DNA from: Pirellulaceae bacterium
GTDB taxonomy: Bacteria > Planctomycetota > Planctomycetia > Pirellulales > Pirellulaceae
Assembly (NCBI GenBank): GCA_029243025.1
Contig: JAQWSU010000011.1
Coordinates: forward strand, 47,990-111,989
Length of the DNA stretch: 64,000 nucleotides
Direction of reading: 5' to 3'
Shown: in pieces, positions 45,070-54,612 of the stretch
Layout of the letters: each line of letters begins with the position of its first letter
Position numbering within the stretch: position 1 is the stretch's first letter
The notes under the pieces: model-generated
What the model was told of the DNA's origin: nothing
The model's database searches: none
Seen by the model: only the letters and a program-made list of their open reading frames with translations
Made by a program: the position numbers and the translations under genes

Positions 45070-47211
45070 CTAGTAGATGTACTGAAACATTGGACTCGTC
45101 ACTAACACCCAAAACAGGTCAACGATTGGTTCACTGGTCACATTCGAGTTTTCGCCCACCGCTTCCTCGTCGACCGTCTGCCCATAACCATTGTCCTGCA
45201 GATACTCCTTGAAATGTGCGACTTCACGAGCGGATGCGGAACGGGTAAGTGTTAGACGGTACAAGTGCTCCGCGATCTTTTCCGCTTTGACTCGTCGCTG
45301 ATAAAGGGCTAATAACGTTGTCGCATCTCGTGGTTCAGCGATGGATTCCACGATTCGATTCAGGCTGTTGCCGATTTGTGGACTCGATGTGGCTTGAATC
45401 GGAATTCCCAAATCCGCCGCGGTCTGCCCTGTCCCGATATCTTCGAACGCGATCGTGTGCCCTGGATTTGATCGTAAGGAAAAACTGTCTTGACTCAACT
45501 CTAGTTGGCCAGGGGAAGGCTTGTCAGAAGACTCCTTGAGGACTTCGTTGACACGCGTCATCACGTCAGCCAGCGTGACAACACCGGTTAGGTCAATGTC
45601 GTGCGTCGTACCGTCGGCCTGAACGCGAATCATACCGAGCCTCACACCTTGCTGCTGCGCGCCGGATAGCTGGTCCACACGTGTGGATTCCGTTACTGGT
45701 CGCTGCACGCAGAATTGATTCAGCCGCTGGTAAGTGCTGCCATTAATCAGCTCCAGAGCCTGAATGATGGCCGTTTCGTCGGTACGAAAGGTGCTGACCT
45801 CGCCGCGCGTCGCAGCCCGGCCCAGTGCTTGCGTCAGATCATCGGATTTGCCGTGGTGCGTGCGAAACAGACGGCGATCCAACTGGTGCTCCTGGGTCGC
45901 GGCGACGGCGATGCTGTCGATCAATTGTTCCGCAGTCAATCGGCGGAGGTTGGGTGATCGAAAATATCGGGGTGCGCTACGGTCATCCAATTCAAACCGA
46001 TCTGCCAGTTCAGCTCGGTAGGCCTGCTGGTACGTTTGGCTGTTGAGAATACGTCGAATTGCGTGTTTGATGTCGAACCGATGTCGCACGAAATCATCTG
46101 CCAACCATGCGAGCAACTCGGGATGGCTGGCCGCAACATTCGAGCGGTAATCATCCGCTGGCTCGTATAAACCAGTGCCGAGGAAACGTTTCCACAAACG
46201 ATTGACCATCGTTTCGGAGAATCGCCGATTCAATGGGTCGGTAAGCAACTGAGCCGCAAGTGCTAGACGCTCGGAATAGATTTCAGGCACCGGCGTGTTC
46301 GCTAGATCGTGGTCGATTGGCCAACGCGTCTTGGCGACCTCACCCAGGTGCTCTTCGCAGCGAATCACCGCCAGATCGCCAGGCGAAAAATAGCCAGCAA
46401 AGCCCAGGAAACGCAACTGCGGCCATTCTTGATTCTCGAAATGATCGTGACAACTGGCACACTTCATTCCTGTGCCGAGGAAGACCTGACCTACGTCGGC
46501 GGCGGACTGCAGAATTTCTTTGTGACTCCGGTCTCGCAGGAACCCGACGTTGTATTTGACACCCAGGATGTCGATCTCGTTCGGCTTTCGATAGCCGGGC
46601 AAACCCGGGTCGATCAATTCTGCAACCATCACGTCGTACGGTTCGTTCTTCGTGAGGTTCTCGACAATCCAAGGTTGGTAGTTTCCTCGCGTTAAGACAC
46701 CACCGAACGTGTCAGAGTTAGCGCTGGCTAAAGCGTCTTCCCACCATGACGTGTAGTGAGCAGCGTAGCTGTCGTCGCGCGACAACAGGTTGTCGATCAG
46801 CTTTTCCCGCTTGTCGGGTCGTGTACTCTGTTCGAATTCGCTTAACTCGTCTACGGTTGGGATTTCGCCGATGACGTCCAGGAAAACTCGGCGAGCAAAA
46901 GTTGCATCACTGCACCGCTTCGGTTCGTTCGGCGCGCCGTTTTCTTGTGGCCATGACGACCAAATAAATCTGTCGACAGGGTGCAGATCGGACGAAGCGG
47001 TTCCTGGTAACGCCGGGGCGGGTAGCAACTTCTCGAGACGATTGTCGCGACGTGCGATAAACGTGGCTTCCCGGTTGACCGTCGGTTGTGGTTGCTCGAT
47101 CGATTCTTCTGGCGTGGCAACGTCGGGTGCTGGAGATCCTGAAATGGTGGATTCTGCGAACGCGAATGCGAGGCCACATGCCGCGAGTGAAACAATGGTT
47201 CGGTGGTCCAT
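45070..47211 (-). CDS. DUF1549/DUF1553 planctomycete cytochrome-domain protein
   Basis: Exported protein of 713 residues with a signal peptide (1-25). It has the DUF1549 region (DLHPVDRFIWSSWPQENGAP; RRVFLDVIGEIPTVDELSEF) and a single c-type heme motif CASCHDH near residue 248 (GTGMKCASCHDH), then the DUF1553 region (NRRFSETMVNRLWKRFLGTG; LLAWLADDF). Unlike the larger relative at 48018 it lacks an N-terminal PSCyt1 domain, so it has one heme motif rather than two. It pairs with the DUF1501 gene 28 bp downstream. Role unknown; electron transfer to or from a surface oxidoreductase is a reasonable inference. The C-terminus ends LVTSPMFQYIY, as is usual for the family. Confidence 0.9.
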   Translation of the reverse strand: MDHRTIVSLAACGLAFAFAESTISGSPAPDVATPEESIEQPQPTVNREATFIARRDNRLEKLLPAPALPGTASSDLHPVDRFIWSSWPQENGAPNEPKRCSDATFARRVFLDVIGEIPTVDELSEFEQSTRPDKREKLIDNLLSRDDSYAAHYTSWWEDALASANSDTFGGVLTRGNYQPWIVENLTKNEPYDVMVAELIDPGLPGYRKPNEIDILGVKYNVGFLRDRSHKEILQSAADVGQVFLGTGMKCASCHDHFENQEWPQLRFLGFAGYFSPGDLAVIRCEEHLGEVAKTRWPIDHDLANTPVPEIYSERLALAAQLLTDPLNRRFSETMVNRLWKRFLGTGLYEPADDYRSNVAASHPELLAWLADDFVRHRFDIKHAIRRILNSQTYQQAYRAELADRFELDDRSAPRYFRSPNLRRLTAEQLIDSIAVAATQEHQLDRRLFRTHHGKSDDLTQALGRAATRGEVSTFRTDETAIIQALELINGSTYQRLNQFCVQRPVTESTRVDQLSGAQQQGVRLGMIRVQADGTTHDIDLTGVVTLADVMTRVNEVLKESSDKPSPGQLELSQDSFSLRSNPGHTIAFEDIGTGQTAADLGIPIQATSSPQIGNSLNRIVESIAEPRDATTLLALYQRRVKAEKIAEHLYRLTLTRSASAREVAHFKEYLQDNGYGQTVDEEAVGENSNVTSEPIVDLFWVLVTSPMFQYIY

Positions 47212-47463
47212 ACGATGTCCTTACTTCGGTTATTATAATCCCGTCGTTGGTCGATCGACAGTCTGTCGCAATACTGGAGGGATTTTGACGCAAAAATTGA
47301 TCACCTCTTTCCTGAGTGCCCGGTGAATGCGCGGGAGAGATCGCTTGTGCCTGCCCCATCACGGGTCATGGTTGACTACAATAGTCAGGGCTTTAGCTCC
47401 ATGAATGACAAAACAAAAGTCTGCCCTGGCATGGATGATCTCCAGCCCCCACAATTGTTCCTA

Positions 47464-47507
47464 CCACCGTTTTGTTTCACTCGGGCCACCGTTTTGTTTC
47501 ACTCGGG
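47464..47507. repeat. Tandem duplication of a 22-bp unit
   Basis: Two exact head-to-tail copies (47464-47485, 47486-47507) that begin CCACCGTTTTG and end CACTCGGG. Confidence 0.85.
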
Positions 47508-47545
47508 ACTGACACCGGCCGTTTTCAATGCCCGACTTGAAACAA

Positions 47546-47581
47546 GGCGAATAAGGTGGCGAATAAGGTGGCGAATAAGGT
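47546..47581. repeat. Three tandem copies of a 12-bp unit
   Basis: GGCGAATAAGGT is repeated exactly at 47546-47557, 47558-47569 and 47570-47581, just upstream of the ABC-ATPase fragment. Confidence 0.85.
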
Positions 47582-47624
47582 GTCGTGCCGAAGGGCACGA
47601 GAGATCGAGCGAAACGGACGTTGA

Positions 47625-47858
47625 ATGCCTGCTTTCCTACGAGCCGAGAACATCGTTAAACGGTACGGTGGTGTCCATGCACTGAGCGAGGTCAGCGTTT
47701 CTTTCAACCACGGCGAAGTACACGCGCTGCTGGGTGAGAATGGAGCTGGAAAAAGCACGCTTGGAAAAATCCTTGCCGGCGCGATTGTCGCCGATGGCGG
47801 ACGAATTCTATTAGACGATCGCCCAGTGGTGATTGCCAATCCGCTAGACTTACAGTGA
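47625..47858 (+). pseudogene. N-terminal fragment of a sugar ABC transporter ATPase (RbsA-like)
   Basis: 77 residues matching the start of a ribose/galactose-type ABC ATPase: [19 protein letters not shown], then the Walker A motif GENGAGKST and [12 protein letters not shown]. The frame ends after NPLDLQ, exactly where the family continues to the Q-loop, so signature motif, Walker B and the whole second ATPase half are gone. The fragment has no transporter neighbours and no convincing ribosome-binding site. It is almost certainly non-functional debris from a rearrangement between the two divergent DUF1549 operons. Confidence 0.85.
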
Positions 47859-48017
47859 TTGGCAAGATCCTACGGTCAAGAAAACGTACATTTTTTCCAC
47901 GCGGTTTCGCTCGTATGTTAGAATCCGTTGCGGGGTTGCCTGCCGTTCGCGGACCCTGTGTGATAGCCCTCCCTTCACAAACGCTTAACCCAATTGACTG
48001 CTCTGAGGATGATCGGA

Positions 48018-51000
48018 ATGCGATGTAATCTGAGACGCCAATGCCGAAATGATGCGCGGGGGCGTAGTGTAGCCGGTTTGGCTTGTTTGGCGAGTTTTTT
48101 TCTGTTTGGACTTTTTGCATCGAACGGATGGTCGGCAGAGCCCGAGGTGTTAGCAGAGCCCGAGCTGTCGGCAGCTGAGCGAGAGTTTTTTGAGGAACAG
48201 GTGCGCCCTATCCTGGTACGGCGCTGTCACGAATGCCACAGCGAAGCCTCGGACGAAATCGCGAGCGAACTTTTGTTGGACAGCCGGACAGGGTGGGGAC
48301 GGGGCGGTGCGCGTGGTCCAGCAATTGTGCCGGGCGATCCGGCAAAAAGCTTGCTGATTCAAGCAGTCGGTTATGAGGACGAAGAGTTACAGATGCCGCC
48401 GGAGCGCAAGCTGCCCGAGAGAGAGATCAAAGTCCTTCATCAGTGGATTGCGCGTGGCGCTCCAGATCCACGTATCGAAACGGTCGGCGCCCACGTCAAT
48501 CGCGATGAATTTGACCTCAAGCAGAGAATGGAATCTCATTGGGCATGGCGCCCGGTCCAGCGGCCTGAAGTGCCCGACGTAAACGACGCAGCGTGGGTGC
48601 GTGATCCGATCGACGCGTTTGTCCTTCGGCGTCTCGATTCGAAGGAGCTCACGCCGGCGCCCGAGACGGATCGATTGAGTTGGTACCGGCGCGTGGCGTT
48701 CGATCTAACCGGTCTTCCGCCGACACGATCGGAGCTGACAGCATTTCTAGGAGACCATCGATCTGACGCATACGAGCGGGTGGTCGACGAATTGGTTGAC
48801 CGTTCCTCATTCGGTGAAACGTGGGCGCAGCATTGGCTTGATCTCGTTCGTTTTGCAGAGACGAAAGGTCACGAAGGGGACTATCCGCTACCTGATGCTT
48901 GGCGATACCGGGACTACCTGATCCGCGCGTTCAATCAGGATGTGGCCTATGACGATCTAGTACGTGAGCATGTTGCTGGAGATCTGATTCAACCGCCTCG
49001 AATCGATCCGGTTAGCAAGACGAACCAGTCGATTCAAGGGACTGGTTTTTGGTACCTGGGCGAAGCAACCCATAGTCCGGTTGACATCCGCGGTGAAGAA
49101 GCGGACCGGGTTGCTAATCAGCTTGACGTCTTTGGCAAAACATTCTTGGGATTAACGATTGCCTGCGCGCGGTGCCATGACCACAAGTTCGACGCAATAT
49201 CCACCGCGGACTACTACGCGTTGGCGGGTGTCTTGCAGAGCAGCGGCTTCCAACGTGCCAATATTGCAGACCCGGCGGCAATCGTGGATGCTCAGCAACG
49301 GCTTTCACAGTTGAACGATTCGTCGACGGACTTGCTATGGGAGTCTTACCGTGACTGGACCATCCATCGTCTTAAACATTTTGACCGACAACTGTTAGAG
49401 GCGGTTGATCGAATCGAGAAGGGTTTACCAGAACCTATCAAGGACAAGCAGACGGACGCCGACACCGCGCCTCCTGATCCGGTCATCCAGTTGGCCAGGG
49501 AGCTGTTAATCGCTAAACAACAGGTGACGCATCCTCTGCATTGTTTGGCCGCAATCGCCTTGCCAGGTAACGACGATACGCAGACGGAAGATTTCTCCAA
49601 ACGCGTCAACGATCTGCTTGAGGCGCAACGTCAACACGCGGATCAATTGAATGATGCGAGGAAAAGCGAAACTGTGCTCACGACTCGTCGTGAAGGTGAA
49701 TTGAATCGGATTCCGACACGAGCGGCCTATGATGCGAGGCAGCATAGTATTGTCGATTTCACCGGGGATGTGGATGCGCGAGAGCCGGAGCGATGGCTGA
49801 CGAGTGGCATCCGCTTTGGCGCGGGACCTGTGCAGCACGGCAGTCTCTTACTGACCGGCAATCCGTCGAAACCGATCCACATGATTCTGCCGCGACGCGC
49901 TGCGATCGACCAACATGCTAGTGCTCGTCTGACCGGCCTATTCCGAACAAAGACATTTGAAGTGACCGGCGACACTCTTTGGTATCGATTCCGGGGAAAG
50001 GCCACCGTGTTTCTGGCCGTCGATTCACATCGGACTGTATTCGGTCCCTTGCATGCTGTCGTTCAACAGACGATCAATTCTCCCAACAAAGATGCGTGGT
50101 TTGGCCACCGCGTTGACGATTACCTTGGCCACCGCGTACACGTCGAATTCGTACCGCAGAGTGAATTTGCGTTGTACGAGGTCCGCTTTGGCGAACAGAA
50201 ACCTACAGCAGAATGGCAGCCGAATAGGCACTTGGTTGATTCAATCAAGCAGCAGGCACCGTCACGTGTTGCAGATGTGGCCCAGGCGGTTGTCGTTGCT
50301 TTTCAAAAGTCCCTTGGTACCGTCCAGGGAAAGTCAGGTATGCCTCCGTCTTCTGATTCCATCGCGTTGGTGAATTGGTTGCTGACACATGACAACTTGT
50401 TGCCCGCGCTGGCAGATGAATCGAGCAACAGTTACCGCCAAGCTACCGCAGCTTACATGGCAGCTCGGCAGCAGATCGAATCAGGAATTCCCGAACCAGT
50501 TTGGGCGATCGCCGTGCTGGACGGGAGTGACGAAGACGAACGCATCCACCTTCGAGGTAGCCATCGCCGTCTGGCGGACGAAACAACACCGCGTGGACTG
50601 TTGACGGCTCTGGGTGGCCCGGTGAACGAGGCGAATGGCAGTGGACGTGGCATCTTGGCAGACCGATTGGTGGATGAATCAAATCCGTTAACTGCACGAG
50701 TTGCCGTCAACCGTATCTGGCAACATCTGTTTGGCGACGGCCTGGTTGCGTCGGCCGATAATTTTGGTGTGTTGGGAACGCCACCAACGCATCCAGAACT
50801 CCTTGATTATCTGTCGGCTGAGTTTGTGGCGGATGGTTGGAACGTCAAACGGCTGATTCGCCGGCTTGTGTTGTCCAACACGTATCGGATGAGCAGTCAA
50901 CCGTCGGCAGAGGCCCTGGCGTTGGATCCCACCAACCGATTGCTGCATTCGTCGCGCGTACGTCGCTTAACCGCCGAGAAGATCCGTGACTCGATCCTGG

Positions 51001-51509
51001 CCGTTGGTGGTGAATTGAAGCAGCATCAGTACGGAGCGAGTACACCCATTCATATCACGGAATTCATGCGGCATAATCGCAGTCCGGGCGGGAGCGGGCC
51101 GATGGATGGTGATGCGCGTCGAAGCATCTACGTGGAAGTTCGCCGAAATGCGCCGAGCCACTTTTTTAGTGCGTTCGACAAGCCGGTAGCATTTACAACG
51201 GTGGGAAAGCGTGCGACAAGTAACTCGGCCGCACAAGCATTGATCTTGTTGAATGATCCCCTGGTGTTTGATCAGGCATCAAAATGGGCAGCGCGGCTTG
51301 TCGGGGAGTTTGACACGACCCAGCCGGCGGTTGTGGAAGCGTTTTGGCAGGCCTTTGGACGCCCGCCTACTGAACGTGAACGTCAGCGAGTTGTCGCGTA
51401 CCTTAATCAACGATTGGGCTCCGATCCGGATCAAGAGAGCCGAAGGCAAGCATGGACGGAAGTCTGTCGCACGTTGTACAACATTAAAGAATTTATCTTC
51501 CTTCCCTAA
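48018..51509 (+). CDS. PSCyt1-DUF1549-DUF1553 planctomycete cytochrome-domain protein
   Basis: Exported protein of 1163 residues. A basic N-terminus and hydrophobic stretch (GLACLASFFLFGLFASNG) lead to the PSCyt1 domain with heme motif CHECH (VRPILVRRCHECH), then DUF1549 (DPIDAFVLRRLDSKELTPAP; WLDLVRFAETKGHEGDYP), a second heme motif CARCHDHKFD (near 385), a long beta-rich linker, and DUF1553 (LVDESNPLTARVAVNRIWQH; RRLVLSNTYRMSS) to the end (YNIKEFIFLP). ATG 48018 has GAGG about 9 nt upstream; ATG 48009 and TTG 47994 are in-frame alternatives. It is followed after 14 bp by its DUF1501 partner. Biochemical function unknown; two hemes imply electron transfer. Confidence 0.93.
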   Translation: MRCNLRRQCRNDARGRSVAGLACLASFFLFGLFASNGWSAEPEVLAEPELSAAEREFFEEQVRPILVRRCHECHSEASDEIASELLLDSRTGWGRGGARGPAIVPGDPAKSLLIQAVGYEDEELQMPPERKLPEREIKVLHQWIARGAPDPRIETVGAHVNRDEFDLKQRMESHWAWRPVQRPEVPDVNDAAWVRDPIDAFVLRRLDSKELTPAPETDRLSWYRRVAFDLTGLPPTRSELTAFLGDHRSDAYERVVDELVDRSSFGETWAQHWLDLVRFAETKGHEGDYPLPDAWRYRDYLIRAFNQDVAYDDLVREHVAGDLIQPPRIDPVSKTNQSIQGTGFWYLGEATHSPVDIRGEEADRVANQLDVFGKTFLGLTIACARCHDHKFDAISTADYYALAGVLQSSGFQRANIADPAAIVDAQQRLSQLNDSSTDLLWESYRDWTIHRLKHFDRQLLEAVDRIEKGLPEPIKDKQTDADTAPPDPVIQLARELLIAKQQVTHPLHCLAAIALPGNDDTQTEDFSKRVNDLLEAQRQHADQLNDARKSETVLTTRREGELNRIPTRAAYDARQHSIVDFTGDVDAREPERWLTSGIRFGAGPVQHGSLLLTGNPSKPIHMILPRRAAIDQHASARLTGLFRTKTFEVTGDTLWYRFRGKATVFLAVDSHRTVFGPLHAVVQQTINSPNKDAWFGHRVDDYLGHRVHVEFVPQSEFALYEVRFGEQKPTAEWQPNRHLVDSIKQQAPSRVADVAQAVVVAFQKSLGTVQGKSGMPPSSDSIALVNWLLTHDNLLPALADESSNSYRQATAAYMAARQQIESGIPEPVWAIAVLDGSDEDERIHLRGSHRRLADETTPRGLLTALGGPVNEANGSGRGILADRLVDESNPLTARVAVNRIWQHLFGDGLVASADNFGVLGTPPTHPELLDYLSAEFVADGWNVKRLIRRLVLSNTYRMSSQPSAEALALDPTNRLLHSSRVRRLTAEKIRDSILAVGGELKQHQYGASTPIHITEFMRHNRSPGGSGPMDGDARRSIYVEVRRNAPSHFFSAFDKPVAFTTVGKRATSNSAAQALILLNDPLVFDQASKWAARLVGEFDTTQPAVVEAFWQAFGRPPTERERQRVVAYLNQRLGSDPDQESRRQAWTEVCRTLYNIKEFIFLP

Positions 51510-51523
51510 CGAGAATTGGTGCC

Positions 51524-52948
51524 ATGCACTGTCGACGATTCATGCCGTCTCCGATTTCCCGCCGCAGTTGGCTCAAACAAACTGCCAGTGGTTTTGGTTC
51601 GGTGGCGCTCGCTGCGCTCATGTCGAATGACCGCAGCGCACTTGCCAATCCGATTCGTGATACATTGCATCATCAGCCAACGGCGCGAAATATCATCTTT
51701 CTTTACATGGATGGCGGTGTCTCCCAGGTCGATTCGTTCGACCCCAAACCGATCCTAAACGAGCGACACGGCCAGCCGTTTGCGGCGCGGATTGCACCCA
51801 CTCAGTTCAACAACATTGGCACAACGTTTGGCTGCCCGTGGAAGTTTCATCAGTACGGCGAAGCCGGGCATTGGGTCAGCGATCTCTTTCCGCATGTCGC
51901 ACGGTGTGCCGATAAACTGGCGATTGTGCGAAGCATGACCAGTGAATTCTCCGAACACAATGCTGCCAACTATTTCTTGCATACAGGATTGGGACAGGCT
52001 GGATGGCCGAGCATGGGTGCGTGGCTCAGTTATGGTTTAGGCAGTGAGTGTGACAATTTGCCGAGTTTTGCGGTGATCAACGGGGGACTGATCCCCAGCG
52101 GCGGTATGGATAACTTTGCGTCTGGATTCTTGCCAGCCGTTCATGAGGGAACGCTGTTCAAACCACAGAAATTGCCGATCGCCAACCTCTCACCGGCGGC
52201 CAACCTGAATGGGTCCGCGGTCGATCAGGAAACGCAGCGCGATCTCACGCGTGATTTAGACGGTTTTGTCAGCGATCGGCTCGGTCGGCCCGATGCGATT
52301 GAAAGCGCGATCAAGAACTACGAGCTTGCCTATCGGATGCAGCGGGCTGTTCCGGAAGTTGCCAACCTAGACAACGAGCCCGAGCACATTCATCAGCTCT
52401 ACGGTATGAAGGCTGAATTTGAACCCACTCAGGTATTTGGACGCGAATGTTTGCTTGCCCGTAGAATGGTCGAGCGCGGCGTACGATTCATTGAGCTGAC
52501 GTGTCCACGCGTCAATGGCAATGACCGCTGGGACGCTCATGGCAATCTTCTTAAGAATCATGGCGAAAACTCTCGCGCTGTCGACCAACCAATCGCCGGG
52601 TTGCTTACCGACTTGGAACAGCGAGGCATGCTAGAGGAGACGCTGGTCGTTTGGGCGGGCGAGTTTGGACGCACACCCTTTGCGCAGGGAAGTGATGGCC
52701 GAGATCACAATCCGTTCGGATTTACGATCTGGTTGGCCGGTGGTGGAATTCGCGGCGGAGCTGTTTACGGTGCAACCGATGAATTCGGCTACCGTGTCGT
52801 CGAAGGGAAACTAACAATCCACGACTTGCATGCGACGATGTTGCATGTCTTGGGCGTCGACCACACGCGATTGACATTCCGTTTTGGTGGACGAGATATG
52901 CGGTTAACCGATGTCCACGGAAACGTCGTGCAAGACATTCTGGCCTAA
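51524..52948 (+). CDS. DUF1501 family protein with Tat leader
   Basis: Exported DUF1501 protein of 474 residues. The leader has SRRSWLKQTASG (about 12-23), a clear twin-arginine motif. Family signatures: IIFLYMDGGVSQVDSFDPKP (about 60-79), HNAANYFLHTG, LARRMVERGVRFIELTC, WDAHGNLLKNHGEN and the C-terminal GEFGRTPFAQGSDGRDHNP. The start is ATG 51524 (an ATG at 51542 would also keep the leader). The stop of the DUF1549/1553 gene lies 14 bp upstream, so the two form a two-gene operon. The pair recurs across planctomycetes; molecular role unproved. Confidence 0.93.
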   Translation: MHCRRFMPSPISRRSWLKQTASGFGSVALAALMSNDRSALANPIRDTLHHQPTARNIIFLYMDGGVSQVDSFDPKPILNERHGQPFAARIAPTQFNNIGTTFGCPWKFHQYGEAGHWVSDLFPHVARCADKLAIVRSMTSEFSEHNAANYFLHTGLGQAGWPSMGAWLSYGLGSECDNLPSFAVINGGLIPSGGMDNFASGFLPAVHEGTLFKPQKLPIANLSPAANLNGSAVDQETQRDLTRDLDGFVSDRLGRPDAIESAIKNYELAYRMQRAVPEVANLDNEPEHIHQLYGMKAEFEPTQVFGRECLLARRMVERGVRFIELTCPRVNGNDRWDAHGNLLKNHGENSRAVDQPIAGLLTDLEQRGMLEETLVVWAGEFGRTPFAQGSDGRDHNPFGFTIWLAGGGIRGGAVYGATDEFGYRVVEGKLTIHDLHATMLHVLGVDHTRLTFRFGGRDMRLTDVHGNVVQDILA

Positions 52949-53878
52949 CGCAATCGCCTTTTCTTTAAGCACATTCGTCATGCCAAGATGGTCCTGGATG
53001 GATCGTACGCAGATCGGCGGCTCACTTGTATCAACCGCCACGCGTTAGAGATTGACGAGCTTCGGACCTTAGTTCTGGCAGCGCGTTCAAAGTGCTTTGT
53101 CGTGATCCTTGAGATGGCTTGTCGCGAACCGGAACTTGGCCGCAAGGATTGCATTGCAATCGCTTGCTAAAACTGCAGAATTCGAAAATGCATTTAGCGC
53201 TACCAGCGTTTTTCGGCTGGACGCTATCGCAAGCCGCCGATGTGCCTTCGCTGTTTAATTTGTAATTCTTAAATCGCGATGAAAACGTGAGCTGTCCCCT
53301 AACAGGAACCTCGTCCGCTTTAAACTGCACTGACGCGCCTTAATTCTTGGCGATTGCTCCCTGCGACTATAATACGCCCTCTATCATAACGAGGGTCGAT
53401 TGATGTCTAACATCGGTTCAGTGTCGAGCGATTGAGCCGATAATTTGCGCTGGCTCCGGCTGCCATGCTCGGAGACAACCGTCATGCGGGTATAGGGAGT
53501 GTGTGACGTTGCCACGAGGCCGGTCAAATCGTCGTGGATTCCGCACTGGCTCATTGTTTGCAGCCTTTCTAGAAACTGCAAATTGTAAGCTTGCTCGGGT
53601 GACGGATGTTTTTGCCAGGGACAGCTTTTTCAGCAATATTTCCGCTTTCCCGAAAGTGCTGGTTCAATCACATTTTGTCTCAACGATCTTTTTGTCGGAA
53701 TTTAGATATCCTGCCGTGGGCGATTCGTTCCCCGATCGTTGTCGCGTGTGAGGAAAAGCCGGTAATCGAGCCCAATCTCTCAATAGTTTCTGTTAAACTA
53801 AGGCAATAATTAGCCGCTCGTTCTACCAGTTTGGAGACCCGATCAGTGCTAAAGGTAGAGAGTCGATTGAAACACCGA
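52949..53878. other. Intergenic region, about 0.9 kb
   Basis: No gene that I can support; short frames on both strands have no domain. A TGTCCCCTAACAGGAACC segment near 53291 vaguely recalls the palindromic repeats but is not paired. The frame of the next gene is open from TTG 53831. Confidence 0.45.
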
Positions 53879-54598
53879 ATGACCGATTCCTGTGAATTGA
53901 AACGGGTTAGGAGTCATCTTTTCGGGGGACTGGTCCTTGTCAGCGGACTGGTATTGTTACTGTTTGATACTACCGGTCACGCGGACGAATTCGAAGCGGT
54001 GTCACTGTTTGATGGCAAGACACTCGAAAACTGGGACGGCGATCCAAGATTCTGGCAGGTAGAGAATAATGCGATCACCGGGACGACAACCGCGGATAAG
54101 GCACTGTCACGCAGCACGTATTTGATTTGGCGCGGCAAGGCCTTTGATGATTTCAAGATGACCTTCGAATATCGCATCATCGGCGGCAACAGCGGTGTTC
54201 ATTTTCGCAGTCGAGAAGTCTCGAAATGGCAGGCCGAAGGTTATCAAGCTGATATCTCCGATTGGGAAGACTACACAGGGGTGTTTTATGCAAGCCATCG
54301 GGCCCAATTGGCTTTTCGCGGTGAAAGTGTTGCCATCGATGAAGACGGCACCAAGAACGTGACAAAATTTGGCGATCACGATGATTTGCGGAAGCATATC
54401 AAAGAAAAAGAATGGAATCGCTACACGGCAATTGCCAAAGGATCTCACATCATGCTTTTGGTGAACGGTGTCATGATGTCGCAGGGATTCGATCGTGACC
54501 GGGAGCATGCGACCCGCAAGGGAATCATCGCGATTCAATTGCACGATGGGCCTCCGATGAAAATCCAGATTCGAAATATTATTCTACAGCAACTCTGA
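53879..54598 (+). CDS. DUF1080 family protein (3-keto-disaccharide hydrolase domain)
   Basis: Exported protein of 239 residues with a membrane or signal segment (LVSGLVLLLFDTTGHAD). The DUF1080 (concanavalin-like, 3-keto-glucoside hydrolase) fold is complete: VSLFDGKTLENWDGD at the start, FEYRIIGGNSGVHFRSRE in the middle, EWNRYTAIAKGSHIMLLVNG and the closing GIIAIQLHDGPPMKIQIRNI. Family members cleave 3-keto derivatives of disaccharides made by Gfo/Idh/MocA oxidoreductases, such as the type coded at 18010. ATG 53879 is preferred; a GTG at 53846 and a TTG at 53831 are in frame and no site has a strong ribosome-binding sequence. The SGNH gene follows after 14 bp, so they are cotranscribed. Confidence 0.88.
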   Translation: MTDSCELKRVRSHLFGGLVLVSGLVLLLFDTTGHADEFEAVSLFDGKTLENWDGDPRFWQVENNAITGTTTADKALSRSTYLIWRGKAFDDFKMTFEYRIIGGNSGVHFRSREVSKWQAEGYQADISDWEDYTGVFYASHRAQLAFRGESVAIDEDGTKNVTKFGDHDDLRKHIKEKEWNRYTAIAKGSHIMLLVNGVMMSQGFDRDREHATRKGIIAIQLHDGPPMKIQIRNIILQQL

Positions 54599-54612
54599 AC
54601 GAGTCGATAGTC

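Larger units (their letters stand above)
47212..47624. other. Divergent intergenic region with tandem repeats
   Basis: A 413-bp region between two divergent transcription units. It contains a 22-bp tandem duplication (47464-47507) and three tandem copies of a 12-bp unit (47546-47581). No promoter is clearly visible. Confidence 0.55.
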
